Assembly (NCBI GenBank): GCA_028753945.1
Contig: JAPNXP010000002.1
Location: 11,656,001 to 11,720,000, forward strand
Source: Hexactinellida sp. DTS-2022
Taxonomy: Eukaryota > Porifera > Hexactinellida
Reading direction: 5' to 3'
DNA: 64,000 bases
Shown: positions 12,421 to 23,051 of the stretch, piece by piece
How the letters are laid out: every line of letters begins with the position of its first letter
How positions within the stretch are numbered: position 1 is the stretch's first letter
Position numbers and translations under genes: made by a program
The notes under the pieces: model-generated
Databases searched by the model: none
What the model saw: only the letters and a program-made list of their open reading frames with translations
What the model was told of the DNA's origin: nothing

Positions 12421-12678
12421 CTGAGTCAAATTATTTGAACGAGTTTTGATTTTTTTGATTAATATATATTAATATCCTTTTGTAACTTAATTAAATGATA
12501 TTGAATGTATTTGCTAATAAGGCATCCTGAGTTCAGATACAAGGTTCTAATATATTTGAGAAGTACGGTAGATCCTGCGTATTCCGACCTCCTATAACCC
12601 GGAATTCGCTTTAATTTGACACAAATTTACTATACCAACGAGTGTCTGATTAGGCAGGTTCTAGAATTAATCTAAGAA
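12421..12678. other. no gene
   Basis: AT-rich left flank of the nested cluster, carrying the left 7-bp repeat CTAAGAA at 12672-12678. Around 12565-12600 the sequence resembles a degenerate Tigger-type end (CCTCCTATAACCCGG) without partner. Confidence 0.35.
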
Positions 12679-12714
12679 CAAGGGTGGGGTTGGTTAACCG
12701 ATCTGAGGCTAAGG

Positions 12715-12967
12715 CATGGGCGTAAACTTCGTCAAAACACCCATGGTGCCACGACACTTTGTTCTTCTCCTAATTATATATTTCATTTTGTGTTGATGTG
12801 TCTTAATTTTTTGTTTAGAAAAAATTATTTAGCCGCCATTTGCTAAAGTAAGTTCGTGAGGCTAATTTCGGTTTGGAAATGTTAGGGTGCCAGGCACCTT
12901 TGGCACCATGGCATCACAGCCTCCAGGGTGCCAGGCACCCGCCGCACACCCCAAGTTTACGCCCATG
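12715..12967. mobile_element. MITE with 8-bp TSD (hAT-like)
   Basis: Ends CATGGGCGTAAACTT and AAGTTTACGCCCATG are inverted copies. Flanks GGCTAAGG (12707-12714) and GGCTACGG (12968-12975) differ at one base, fitting an 8-bp target duplication. Inside are copies of GGTGCCAGGCACC-like palindromes. The MITE at 58832-58985 has related ends (CATAAGCGGAAA / TTTTCCGCCCATG) and also an 8-bp duplication. Confidence 0.75.
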
Positions 12968-13522
12968 GGCTACGGTTACAATTCTATTTATCACCACGGT
13001 TAACCGGTTAACCGCCCATCCTACTTAATACAATAAATCCTTTACTATAATTTGATTATACTACAGAATAAGACTCAGCTGTATAAAGTATAACCGCAGA
13101 AGTATATTAACTGATATGTTTCGTGCTTTAGGTAAATTTAAATCAATGTTGTCTAAGAAAATATATTAGGCGGTGATGAGAAATGAATTTATGGCTAACC
13201 ATAGCCTACTCTATATATGGCCTGACAGTAGATGTACCAGGGATGCACAAGAAGATGGGAAATTTTAATTTTTCAAAGTTACCTATATTGAACTACTAAG
13301 TTCTTTATACGTCTCTAGGTCGTAAAATATCTCAGCCCTGCTAGCCCGTGATTAGTATTAGGTGTAATGAGAAGGGTGATTGGATTTTCATAATTTAATA
13401 GTAAGAATAAACACAAACAGTACAATTTCTAATATTTATATACAGTAAATAATACACAATTATTTGCTTTCTTTCCTCTCTCCTCTTTCTCTCTCTGGCT
13501 CTAGCAGTGACACACGACACAC

Positions 13523-13742
13523 CATAGACTACTATATAATACAGATGGGAAAGCAGCCGACCAACGAATAAAAAAGAGAGGCCAGTTTATGATTTTCACT
13601 TTAATACAATCTATGCTTATAGAACTTGTGAATTTGACTTAATATAGGGTAATAGAGTATGGTAAATCCATTAGTAGTATTTATAAGATTCTCAGAACTG
13701 CGGTTTAGGCGCCATTTAATGATGACGTCAGCGACAACTAAT
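13523..13742 (+). repeat. left terminal inverted repeat of the intact P element
   Basis: 220-bp arm, nearly identical to the reverse complement of 17794-18013. It includes GGGAAAGCAGCCGACC and GATGACGTCAGCGACAA; the latter contains a CRE-like TGACGTCA, which may be a coincidence or a regulatory site. Confidence 0.9.
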
Positions 13743-14088
13743 TTTATATTAAATTGACATGTATGTATCTAAATGTATTAAAATGTACTTGTACACCAAT
13801 CGTATTATTTATTTATTTTGCACTTATGAATGTTCAACAAATAATATGCAATATAATATATATATAGTCATATAAGATATTCAAATAGCAAATTGGCTTC
13901 TACCGGAAAAACTATAAGATTATTTTTAACACGACCATATGCTTAGAAAATATATAATATACAAGGAACAAACTAGTCAACATTTATATTAATTAAGTTT
14001 AATTGTGCACTTATTTTATTTAAACTCCGCCCCTTGTTCACAACCTCGACTACTTTATCTTCCATAGGTTGTTAATACGTATATGTTA

Positions 14089-14149
14089 CCGTCGAAATTG
14101 AGGATCACGAAGTTGAGATTTCGAATATAAGAAATCTCAATTTCGACGG
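14089..14149. repeat. perfect short hairpin
   Basis: CCGTCGAAATTGAG (14089-14102) and CTCAATTTCGACGG (14136-14149) pair perfectly, with GATTTC/GAAATC in the loop also pairing. It resembles the mini hairpin at 40892-40960 in size and in its GTCGAAAT core. Likely a tiny mariner-type MITE, though a TA duplication is not clean. Confidence 0.55.
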
Positions 14150-14154
14150 TTTAA

Positions 14155-15058
14155 CGGTGATTCCAATCGTGATTAATTGACATTTCCGGGAAATCGGTTT
14201 CTGTTGAACGAAAATTTTTTTTGCAGATTATTATACCTTTATATTATATTTTCTAAAATTCAATCAAAATTTGGTGGAAAAATTCTAGGAACACCGATAT
14301 TTACGTAATTTCACACCTCCATATATGGTATCTTCTGGATTACATAGCAAATTTCTGCGAAAATTATTTGTAATATGTGCATAAAAGTAAAGCTAATATA
14401 ATTTTTAATGTAAATACAGCGGGGATATTACAAAACACGTAAGATTATATAATAAAGTCATAAGGTGGAGTATTACGGGAAATATTCACCAAATATTCAA
14501 ATGGTTGTATCTCAAAATAATAAAACTGACATTTTGATCATACAGAAACCTTAGTTTTGGGATTTTGAAATAATAAAGATGAAAAATTGGAACTGCATTG
14601 TTTTCAATATACTTAGAGGAACAAAAAATCGGAAGTAGAATATGCAATTAGGGATTTGAAAAAATTTAATGATTGAAAATTAACGAAAAAATGCACTTTA
14701 TTGAAGAAAACTAGACATAATTTCGTAAAATGTAAAGCAAGCGGAAAAGAAAAATTAAATTCAATGTTATCGCTCGTTTAGAATATTCAAAAGTAATTCA
14801 ATTTGATAAATAACCATTAGATAGAAGTTGGGAAGAACTCCTACTAAGTTAACTAAAGCATATTATACTGTGTTATAGTCTATGGGAAGCCATTTATAGA
14901 ATTCTCTTATTATTTTAGTTTCATAATGAAAATTGATTTTTTTAAAATCTAGTTATTCTTAGAAATGCATATAAAGATGCTGTTAAAAATCTTAGGCTGT
15001 TACGCTGAAGCAATAAAAAGTTGCCATATTAAATTTCAAATCGCGATTGGAATCACCC
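14155..15058. mobile_element. TTAA-flanked element inside the P element
   Basis: CGGTGATTCCAATCGTGATT (14155) faces AATCGCGATTGGAATCACCC (ending 15058), with TTAA directly outside on both sides (14151-14154, 15059-15062). The 904-bp interior is AT-rich with no open frame of note. It is unrelated in sequence to the TTAA MITE at 5114. It separates the left arm of the P element from its transposase start by about 1.3 kb, so the gene may now lack its normal promoter spacing. Confidence 0.75.
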
Positions 15059-15157
15059 TTAAATACATGTATATAATATCCGTACTATAGGAATATGTGT
15101 ATTTCTGACTTACTGTATAAAACTTTTCCTAAATCAATCCTTAGATCTCATTATCTT

Positions 15158-17719
15158 ATGCCATTCAAATGCTCTGTCGTACATTGTCATTCGGGATATT
15201 CCAATGGACCTAGTAAAGTTATGTTTGCCTTTCCAAAGCAAGATGAGCTTCGACAGAAATGGGTGAAGTTTTTGAATCGAGAAGCTTTCACAATTACTCA
15301 GTCTTCACGAATATGCATCCAACATTTTGAAGAAAAATATATAATTCCCCATCCATTAAAGACGAGGCTAAATTTGAAACTCAACCCTATCCCAACAATA
15401 TACCCTTCTTCTATCCCTAAAAGCCAGCAGGCTATTATCTCTCCACCTATTCGAAAAAAACCTATTGTGCGGATTTTTCAGAAAGATGAATTACCCATTT
15501 TTCAATCTCGATCAAAATGCGAAAGTTTACAAGATATCTTAAGCCACATAAAATCAGCGATCGAGTATCGAGACTTTTTTCATTCTTCTACTGAAACAGA
15601 TCTTACTATTTATCGGGTTGAAATACAATCAGGTGTAGCTACAGTTATGGAGTGTATAAATATCAGTTCTGATTTACATGTGAAGCTTAGTTTTGAAGGA
15701 TTCCCTATTCCTCTTCCAGATTATATATCGAATTCTAAAGGTTCTAAAATTCGTAACTTGGATATGTTAACAAATTTACCCATCTATTGTCGAAACATCA
15801 CTCACAATTATGATATTGAACCTCTTAAAGATCTGTTGCGACTCGTATACTATTGCCTTAAAGGAAAGTGTAAATACTCTACCAGTGCTCTTCGATTTGC
15901 CCTTCAATTGCGCTATACTTCAAATGCAGCTTATAATCTATTACGTCAATACATGCCGCTACCTAGCCAGAGATTATTACGTTGTTTAAAATCCGACTCC
16001 ATTGATAGTATAAAAGCTTTATCTAAATTTCGTGAAGATGTTTTTTTTAGAAATGATGTCGTAATTCTTCTTGATGAAATGCATCTACAGGAACAAGTAC
16101 AATTTGACGGACAAACTATTATTGGTTGTAATGAAGATCTCCAAATGTACAAGAGCATACTTTGTTTTATGGCGATGTCTCTCACTAATACTATCCCCTT
16201 TATCATTAAAGCTATTCCATTATTCACTATATCGTCCAAAATTGTAAGTAATGGTATACTTAATTGTCTGGAAAATTTATCCAATGAAAAGTTTCATCCT
16301 CGTGCTGTTATTTCTGATAATCACCGAACCAATATTTCTTCGTTCAACTATTTGATGAATACTTATCCAGTTCCTGAAAAGAAATACTGTATGATCAATC
16401 CAAATAATTCTCTAATTGTTTACTTGCTTTTTGATACAGTTCACCTAATCAAAAACATTCGGAATAATCTTATTGGTGCTCGGTTCTTTCAAATTCCACA
16501 GCTGCAATTAAAACTTCAAGAATTAACTCTTATAGTTCCAGCAGGGAATGTATTTTGGCGTAGTCTTCACAAAGTTCATGACGCAGACCACTCTCTCAAT
16601 TTCCATCTTCGAAAAGCTCCATCTTTAAACTACCAAGCACTTCACCCAGGAAATAACAAACAATCGGTTCCACTAGCTCTTGCTATTTTTGATAGTAAAA
16701 CCTCAGCTGCAATGCGTGAATATCTCAGGGATGAAGATATAGTAACTCCAGCATTCTTAGAGCTGGTAAACATGTGGTGGTTGCTTGTTAATTCCAAAGA
16801 AAGTTTTCATCCGCATCACTTTGGAAATGCTATTAGTCCAAATACGCTTAAAGATAAACGTACCTTTCTACTGGAAATGAACAATTGGTTATCAACTTGG
16901 AAACTTTCGAAAAAACTTGGTCTCACTAAACAAACCTTTGAAGCATTAATGAATACAAATGCCGCTATTGCTGATCTATCATATGATTTAATCACAGATG
17001 GCTTTCATTACGTATTAACCGGAAGATTACAGACCGATCCATTAGAAAGGAGATTTTCTCAATATAGACAAATGAGTGGCGGTCGTTTTCTAGTGAGTTT
17101 AACTGAGATACTGCGTTCTGAAAAGATAATAACTTACCAGCACCTTCTCAAACGCGATATCGACTTTAGTGGCTTAATAGTGTCTTCAACTGATGAAATA
17201 AATAAGCTAATTTCTGATTTTTTAATCACATTACCGACTGATTCTATTGACCTACTTTCTTTATCAGATAACTCTAAACATATTGTTGCTTATGTAGCAG
17301 GGTACATCTCTCATTCGCTCATACAACGTTCCAATTGTGATGTTTGTTTTGAACTACTTCAGAAAGATCAGATGAATAATTCTTATATTGAGATTCTTAA
17401 TAGAGGGGGGCTCCACTTACCAACAGTAATCCTTTACCAGTATGTAGAAACTGCATTTTGTATACTCGAATCGTTTGAATTGAAGATATTGGCAACTAAA
17501 CTTCCAACTAAACATGTAATGCTCCACCTACTTGCACAGGTATCAGTTGAATGGGATTCTGGTTTTGTTTGCGATCTACATGCTACTGATGGTTGTAAGA
17601 GAGTTTATTCGATTGTAACTAATCTTTATTTTAAAGGACTTTCCAATGAAGTTAGTGAAACTGCTAGAAAGTCTCAAGTTGATTCATTTAAGGCCAAGAA
17701 ACGTAGACTACCAGACTGA
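15158..17719 (+). CDS. P-element transposase with THAP domain, unbroken
   Basis: A transposase of the P-element/THAP9 family, expected to bind the element ends through its THAP zinc finger and to cut and rejoin DNA in the nucleus. The frame is open from 15095 (874 codons); I prefer the ATG at 15158 (853 aa) because MPFKC is the usual THAP start, and the 21 residues before it look unlike the family. THAP domain: CSVVHC, then an FP pair, a conserved W, CIQHF, and IPTIYP at its end (about residues 1-80). RNase-H-like catalytic residues by motif, counted from 15095: D327 in LLDEMHLQ, D447 in FDTVHLIKN and E651 in TDPLERRFSQYRQMSGG. A CDVC pair lies near residue 748. Length is in the family's usual range (Drosophila P 751 aa, THAP9 about 900). 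It is intron-free here. Its C-terminal part differs from the P relics at 8938, 18094 and 36940. Confidence 0.93.
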   Translation: MPFKCSVVHCHSGYSNGPSKVMFAFPKQDELRQKWVKFLNREAFTITQSSRICIQHFEEKYIIPHPLKTRLNLKLNPIPTIYPSSIPKSQQAIISPPIRKKPIVRIFQKDELPIFQSRSKCESLQDILSHIKSAIEYRDFFHSSTETDLTIYRVEIQSGVATVMECINISSDLHVKLSFEGFPIPLPDYISNSKGSKIRNLDMLTNLPIYCRNITHNYDIEPLKDLLRLVYYCLKGKCKYSTSALRFALQLRYTSNAAYNLLRQYMPLPSQRLLRCLKSDSIDSIKALSKFREDVFFRNDVVILLDEMHLQEQVQFDGQTIIGCNEDLQMYKSILCFMAMSLTNTIPFIIKAIPLFTISSKIVSNGILNCLENLSNEKFHPRAVISDNHRTNISSFNYLMNTYPVPEKKYCMINPNNSLIVYLLFDTVHLIKNIRNNLIGARFFQIPQLQLKLQELTLIVPAGNVFWRSLHKVHDADHSLNFHLRKAPSLNYQALHPGNNKQSVPLALAIFDSKTSAAMREYLRDEDIVTPAFLELVNMWWLLVNSKESFHPHHFGNAISPNTLKDKRTFLLEMNNWLSTWKLSKKLGLTKQTFEALMNTNAAIADLSYDLITDGFHYVLTGRLQTDPLERRFSQYRQMSGGRFLVSLTEILRSEKIITYQHLLKRDIDFSGLIVSSTDEINKLISDFLITLPTDSIDLLSLSDNSKHIVAYVAGYISHSLIQRSNCDVCFELLQKDQMNNSYIEILNRGGLHLPTVILYQYVETAFCILESFELKILATKLPTKHVMLHLLAQVSVEWDSGFVCDLHATDGCKRVYSIVTNLYFKGLSNEVSETARKSQVDSFKAKKRRLPD

Positions 17720-17793
17720 TTGTTTGTCTTTATTATCATTATAATAAATTATGCTCCATTGAATTCTTTTATGTGTATACTGTATACATGTGT

Positions 17794-18013
17794 ATTAGTT
17801 GTCGCTGACGTCATCATTAAATGGCGCCTAAACCGCAGTTCTGAGAATCTTATAAATACTACTAATGGATTTACCATACTCTATTTACTTATATTAAGTC
17901 AAATTCACAAGTTCTATAAGCATAGATTGTATTAGAGTGAAAATCATAAACTGGCCTCTCTTTTTTATTCGTTGGTCGGCTGCTTTCCCATCTGTATTAT
18001 ATAGTAGTCTATG
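17794..18013 (-). repeat. right terminal inverted repeat of the intact P element
   Basis: Mirror copy of 13523-13742, starting about 75 bp after the transposase stop, so it probably carries the polyadenylation region of the gene. A few mismatches to the left arm are visible near 17894 and 17936. Confidence 0.9.
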
Positions 18014-18093
18014 GACACACCTAACTACATAATAGAAATAAGAATAAACAGAGTAATACAAATCATGGTAAATACAAATAAGTAAACACATAA

Positions 18094-20098
18094 TTAAGAG
18101 AATTTCTTTAATTTACGCTTTTCTATACTTTTTGAAAGAAACAGCGAGTTATAATTCTTAACTTTGTTTGCAAGAAAGCAATTCGCTGCGGTAAAGACTA
18201 GCTTCGATAAGATGTTCCAACTAAACACACCACAGCTAATACAAGTAGACTTCCAAATACTTGGATCACGATTATCACTATCTTCCAAATTCAAATACAT
18301 CAACGTGAGTTCAACAAGTATTTTCTAGAAGATTCACTTACAAGCTTCGCCAACAGCTCTTTATTGTTTTCGATGGCACCAAAGGTCTTCCATAAAACAA
18401 GTATGGAATTCAAAACTGGCTCAGATGGATATTTAAGTTTGCCACTGCCCGTTAGCTGCAGAATTTTATACTGAGAGTCCAGATCTAAATCAAGCAGAAA
18501 TTCTTTATCAACTGTCAGCATATGTTTTGTTTGTTTCAGGTACTGATGGACAGTATAGCCTGCAATAAGGCTAATGATTGAAGCAATGTGAACCACAATA
18601 AATTGTTGATAGATCATTTATCTCATCAAGAAATGGCTCCAAATTGAACTCACCATCAGTAGTGGAATACGCTATACGAAGAAGAAAATGACTTAACAAA
18701 TGACTGAATAGACTGAAAGGAAGTGTCTGTTGGTCAGTAAATATGTTTAATATACTAGAAAGTTTAAGTCGACGCTCGGTTTCAAGGATTTGAAGATATA
18801 TGTGATAATTAGAACCCGACATCATACGGTATAGACCGAAATGGTGTTCCAAGGTACCATCTGTAGAAAAAGGAGGACAACACATATGTAAAGCCACAAG
18901 ATTGAGTCAAATGGTTGGTAATTGTGGTAAGGCAATACAAGCATGTCTAAAACTGGTGTATGTTTGTTTACTCAGTTCGCCAATTTTTTCTGGTAAAGTT
19001 TGCCGAGCATCTAACCAAAAACTACACGAGTCAAAAATAGAAATCGCTTGTCATTAAAAGTCAAAGGTCTAGAGAAATTATCGTTCAAAGTTATTCTTTT
19101 AAATGGTGTGTTAACGTTGAATAATTTCAGAACAGTAAGAAGGGTATCAACAAACTCAGGAGTATTCTTTCTATATTCTGGATAACGCAATTCGTTCTGG
19201 ATAGTTAGCGCAGATATTGTTAATTCGTTAACGACTTTCAAAACCAGTTTGACATTTTTACGCTCTATGCTAGACGGAAAACATGACTCCATAGTCAAAA
19301 TAGGAGCTAGCTTGGCTAAACTTGTTCTTTCTGAATTATATAATTGACATACATCTTCAAAGGATGCACAACCGAACTTAAGTGGATAATCACAATAAGA
19401 ACTAGAGTTGTATTTTAAAGCAAGTTCCTGCAAAACAAATTCAATTTATCGGATGTCGCTAATTGCAGCAATGGGAACGGATAAACTCAGTCCATTAAAA
19501 TAGGCTGAGGTTGATAAATAAGCATTGATTTCAAAGTACAAATCTACTGAGATATTTTTTTCAGTCATTTTAGCGAGAACAAATGTTATGTTGCTCTCAT
19601 TAAGGAAACCACACCAACCAACTACTAGGTAAAGAATTCAAGGTTAAGTTATCTTTCAAGTGCTGTAGAGAGTTGACCACAAACTTCTCTTTCTCTTGGA
19701 TCTCAAGCTGAGTTGTAGTGTTTGGTTCATCAAGTATTCCTCTTTTGCATCGTATGAGAAGCGATTCCGTTTGTCAGGTTAGGATGTGTAATACGCTCGG
19801 CAGCCGGGCAGCAAACTTGGTACAGCGCCTTCTTTCAGCTTTGGCTTCGCCCGCGGTGCTTCAGTAAAAGTACCATCTCCTCTTGGGACTTGGAAAGTGC
19901 AGTCTGTCTTCTTTCTGAAAATGGTTGATATATACATAGGTATCCCATACATAGACCACCTTCAGGTCACCGATATCCTCGCGACGAAGAGCGCATGTCC
20001 AAGCAGATTCAGGGTAGGTGGATTTTGAGGCATCTTGAACACAGGAACATGGTCATCTGGGTTGTAGTTGCTCTTGCATCCGGGGACAGAACATGAGT
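18094..20098 (-). pseudogene. P-element transposase with THAP domain, decayed
   Basis: Belongs to the enclosing P element 13200-20356. From the 5' side (high coordinates): a THAP zinc finger in pieces with VPGCKSNYNPDDHVPVFKMP (about 20090), LKVVYVWDTYVYINHF (about 19960) and the AVPSL-like end near 19830; then ASFEDVCQLYNSERTS and VLKLFNVNTPFKR (19433-19011), GTLEHHFGLYRMMSGSNYH (about 18850), GSGKLKYPSEPVLNS (about 18440), and CISCGVFSWNILSK with ANCFLANKVKNYNS near the end (18094-18303). It is closest to the relics at 8938 and 36940. At least four frame changes separate these parts. The THAP stretch 19780-20098 is markedly richer in G+C than the surroundings. Confidence 0.85.
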
Positions 20099-20502
20099 TT
20101 GGTATGAATAGAAGTTAATTTGAATTAAATACCAAAGCGAAATTAAAAGAATGAGATTTTACGTCAATAGAAGAGTTTGGAATAAAATCTGATCAATAGT
20201 TGTATACATTTCAAGAATATTTCTAATTAATGTGGTTGATTATTATAATTATTTTTGAAATTAATTATTGTGGTTGGATAAATATTACCATCTTCTCCTT
20301 CATTCTTGGTCCACATTTTCTAGGTTACTGTCAGGCCATATATAGAGTAGGCTATGGGCTAACATATTGATGATTTTTAATACTTATACATTAATTTTAA
20401 AATAACTCTGCTGATATTCAACTGACCGGCTAACTGGTGAATAAAATCTCCAACAGTTAACCGATATCAGCAACGGTTAACCGAATCCAGCCTTGCTAAG
20501 AA

Positions 20503-21149
20503 TTAGCATAAAATTAAGCTAATTCTAGGAATTGTAGTAAATCGTTTTAGTTTGTACTCAGTCATAAATTCTAAGAAGTAGAGTATAGTATTGGGAATTC
20601 TAAGAATTATTCTACTAAATAAATCAAATTTTAAGAATTTAGTGTAAGCATTTTTCTAAGAATAGATTTTGGTTAATAATTATTGTCCAATGATTTAGTG
20701 GTTAATAGTTGCTTTCAGAATTGGATGTAATACATTGTTATATATGGTCAAGAAACTAACAAAAAAGGGACGTACAAGGTTATAGAGACAAATATTAATC
20801 AATTATTCAGAAATAGTCATCATATAACGCTAGTGCATACTACAAGCATGGGAAGCTTGTATTATAGAGCAAAATCTATAATAGGCTGAAATTTGTTACT
20901 AAGAGCACATCATGGACAGTGTATTGAGAGTATTTGAGGAATATCAGAATGCATTTATCTTGTTTCTATGGTATGGAATTTTTAAAAATTCTAATTATAG
21001 TTTCAATTCAAATTAATACAACAAAACCAATTTTTTAAAGTGCTCTAACTACACTAATTTAATCTTTTTTGAACATACTACTGAGCTATAATATCTAATA
21101 CAACACGGTCATGTATGTTTTCTTCTCTAAAATTTTCCCATAACATTTA
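20503..21149. other. no gene; TTCTAAGAA-rich AT sequence
   Basis: AT-rich region in which TCTAAGAATT and its relatives recur at 20499, 20568, 20598 and 20657. No element ends or coding signal seen. Confidence 0.4.
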
Positions 21150-22200
21150 TTTGGGGGTATATGTCTTGAAAAGGCCACTTTTCATGGGTTTTTAACACTT
21201 TTTGGCACTAAACTTCTCACAAGAGAGTCAAGAACCAAGTAATCAAAATTCTATCTATATAATTTATAGATCCACATGTTCTGAACACTCAATTAAATTT
21301 TCTAACAAATTAATTAGCTAGTTTTTGAATGAAAAATTTTACCCCTGGGCCACTTTTCACATTATCCTGTTTTTATTTGTGTCGAAGTGGCTGAGTCCAG
21401 AATGTGAAAGTACGACTAAAAGGAGTTCCAAAGCTGCATAAAATAGATAATGTCATTTGAAATGGAATTAGATCATTTTTAATAATTTAGAGCTAAGCTC
21501 TATCTCATTTGGTTCAGAAGTTGGATTTTTTGTCACATATTTGATATTGCCACTCTGCCACCACCATATATGGGCATTTGAAATCAAAATACATCATTCG
21601 AATCAACATATATTCCCAAAAGGTTATCCAATAAGTAAGAATTTGTATAATGATGTGATAAGAATTTAAGAGCTAGTGTCTGCTGTCTACAGATCAAGAG
21701 TTTGAAAATTTGCTTCGTCATCAAAATTGGTCACATCAAATTACCATATATGGTCATGTGAAATTTTTTAGACACCTAGGGTCCCAAAATGTATTATAAA
21801 CGTATATAAAGTCAGGTATTTACAGTATTTTCTGATGGCTATAATCATTTTATCTCAAAGGGTTTCTGAAATATCAACAGGTGTGAAATGTGAGATTTTT
21901 TGCCCCCTTCTGATGTTCAAAAGTCTATAACCTATCGAATAATGATTGGATCGTGTCCTAAAACGTCTCATTTTGTGCGAAAATGCTATTTCCATCTTTG
22001 CATCAACAAATCGGAAGTTTTATAATGCATTATTGTATATTAGAGGGCCTTGAGGTGTGAAAATATGACAAAAAAGACAAAAACGTAGTCATAAATTGGT
22101 CATAACTCATGATATATTAGTGGAAAAGTGTTGAAACCAAATGCTACATATAGATAAGAAGCTTATACATTAATATCAAGAATAACAGAATTATTCTGCA
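21150..22200 (-). repeat. diverged tandem-type repeat, inverted relative of 7.1-8.1 kb
   Basis: Contains AGAGCTAAGCTCT (21489), CCACCATATATGGGCA (21561), CATCAAAATTGGTCACAT (21719) and ACCATATATGGTCATGTG (21741). In reverse complement these match the sequence around 7486-7650 (for example CCAATTTTGATGACA). The order suggests the same repeat in opposite orientation. No gene. Confidence 0.5.
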
Positions 22201-23051
22201 GTCCAATGTCCCACAGTAATATAAGATCACCGGGTACTGCCATAGCATTCTTCTTCTTTTATGCCCCTATTTTCCTAATCTTTGACATATTCCTAAATTT
22301 TTTGACGTAAACCTAAATATTTTGACCTGTATAGTGCGAATTTCTCGATTTTGGGACGCAATATATTACAGTGAAGAATTTTATCGCCTCATTAAATCCT
22401 GAAATTCGGAGAAATTCGTAGGCCGCAGCCTTAGAATGCTTATTACACCAAGAATAAGAATCAGAAAGTTACAAAAATTTCTCAGGGGTTACATATAATC
22501 CATCCTCAGACCCTTGATTAAGATTTGAAAAAATTTCATTCAAAATTGATATTCCGACTCAAAAAAAAAATTCGTGTGCACTAGCGATAAAGGGATATAA
22601 TACAAACAAATAGACGTGGTATAGAATTTAAAGAATAGGTAATGTATTAGAATATACAAGCACTTATCAAGTGTACAAATATTATGGCTGACCCAAATAT
22701 TGTTTTCAACCACATGATTAAAGTTGACAGCAGACATAATAAAAAAACTCTGCCACGAAAAATGGTGATATACTTGGTCAATGATTACGATTCCATCATT
22801 GGTCAACATTTGACAATGCATTGTCAGGCCTGAGTATGGTAGGGTATGATTTCTCTTAAAGCTTAAATACATTATTAAAAAATGAAAAATATGCCAAAAA
22901 TACGAATAAAATAATGGAATATAGCACTAGAACTTATCAAGAGTTGCAAATAAATATTAATACATATCTGAAATATACAATATTTAAATATATCCAGAAT
23001 ATCAAGAACACAATAAAAATAAAACACACTTTAATCCAAAGAACTCTCCGA
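22201..23051. other. 3' flank of the FRRS1-like gene
   Basis: AT-rich, no other gene seen. On the minus strand ATTAAA occurs just after the stop codon (complement of 23031-23036) and could serve as a polyadenylation signal; the evidence is weak. The minus-strand frame at 22540-22872 looks like noise. Confidence 0.45.

Larger units (their letters stand above)
13523..18013 (+). mobile_element. intact-looking P element with 220-bp TIRs
   Basis: The ends start CATAGACTACTATATAATAC. The inverted arms at 13523-13742 and 17794-18013 (220 bp each) agree except for a few bases by eye, around 13600 and 13643. GACACAC lies outside both ends (13516-13522, 18014-18020), a 7-bp duplication. The single long frame inside (15158-17719) is unbroken. 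A 904-bp TTAA element sits between the left arm and the gene. High arm identity and the unbroken gene indicate a recent insertion, possibly still able to move; this is inference. GAGGCCAGTTT-GATTTTCA inside the arm also occurs in the foldback at 43782. Confidence 0.92.
13200..20356 (-). mobile_element. P element, decayed, holding a younger P element
   Basis: CATAGCCTACTCTATATATG (13200) and its inverted copy ending at 20356 form the ends; the match runs on through GGCCTGACAGTA. GGCTAAC flanks both sides (13193-13199 and 20357-20363), a perfect 7-bp duplication. Its own transposase lies on the minus strand at 18094-20098. The element is interrupted by a complete P element at 13523-18013. Without it the element is about 2.7 kb, close to the size of the Drosophila P element (2.9 kb). 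Confidence 0.88.
12679..20495. mobile_element. outermost element of a nested cluster
   Basis: Left end CAAGGGTGGGGTTGGTTAACCG (12679) and right end CGGTTAACCGAATCCAGCCTTG (20495) are imperfect inverted repeats. The similarity continues inward through further GGTTAACCG copies. CTAAGAA lies directly outside on both sides (12672-12678, 20496-20502). CTAAGAAT-like words are common to the right, so the duplication is weaker evidence than usual. Removing the P element at 13200-20356 and the MITE at 12715 leaves under 0.5 kb, so this was a MITE. Superfamily uncertain. Confidence 0.6.
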
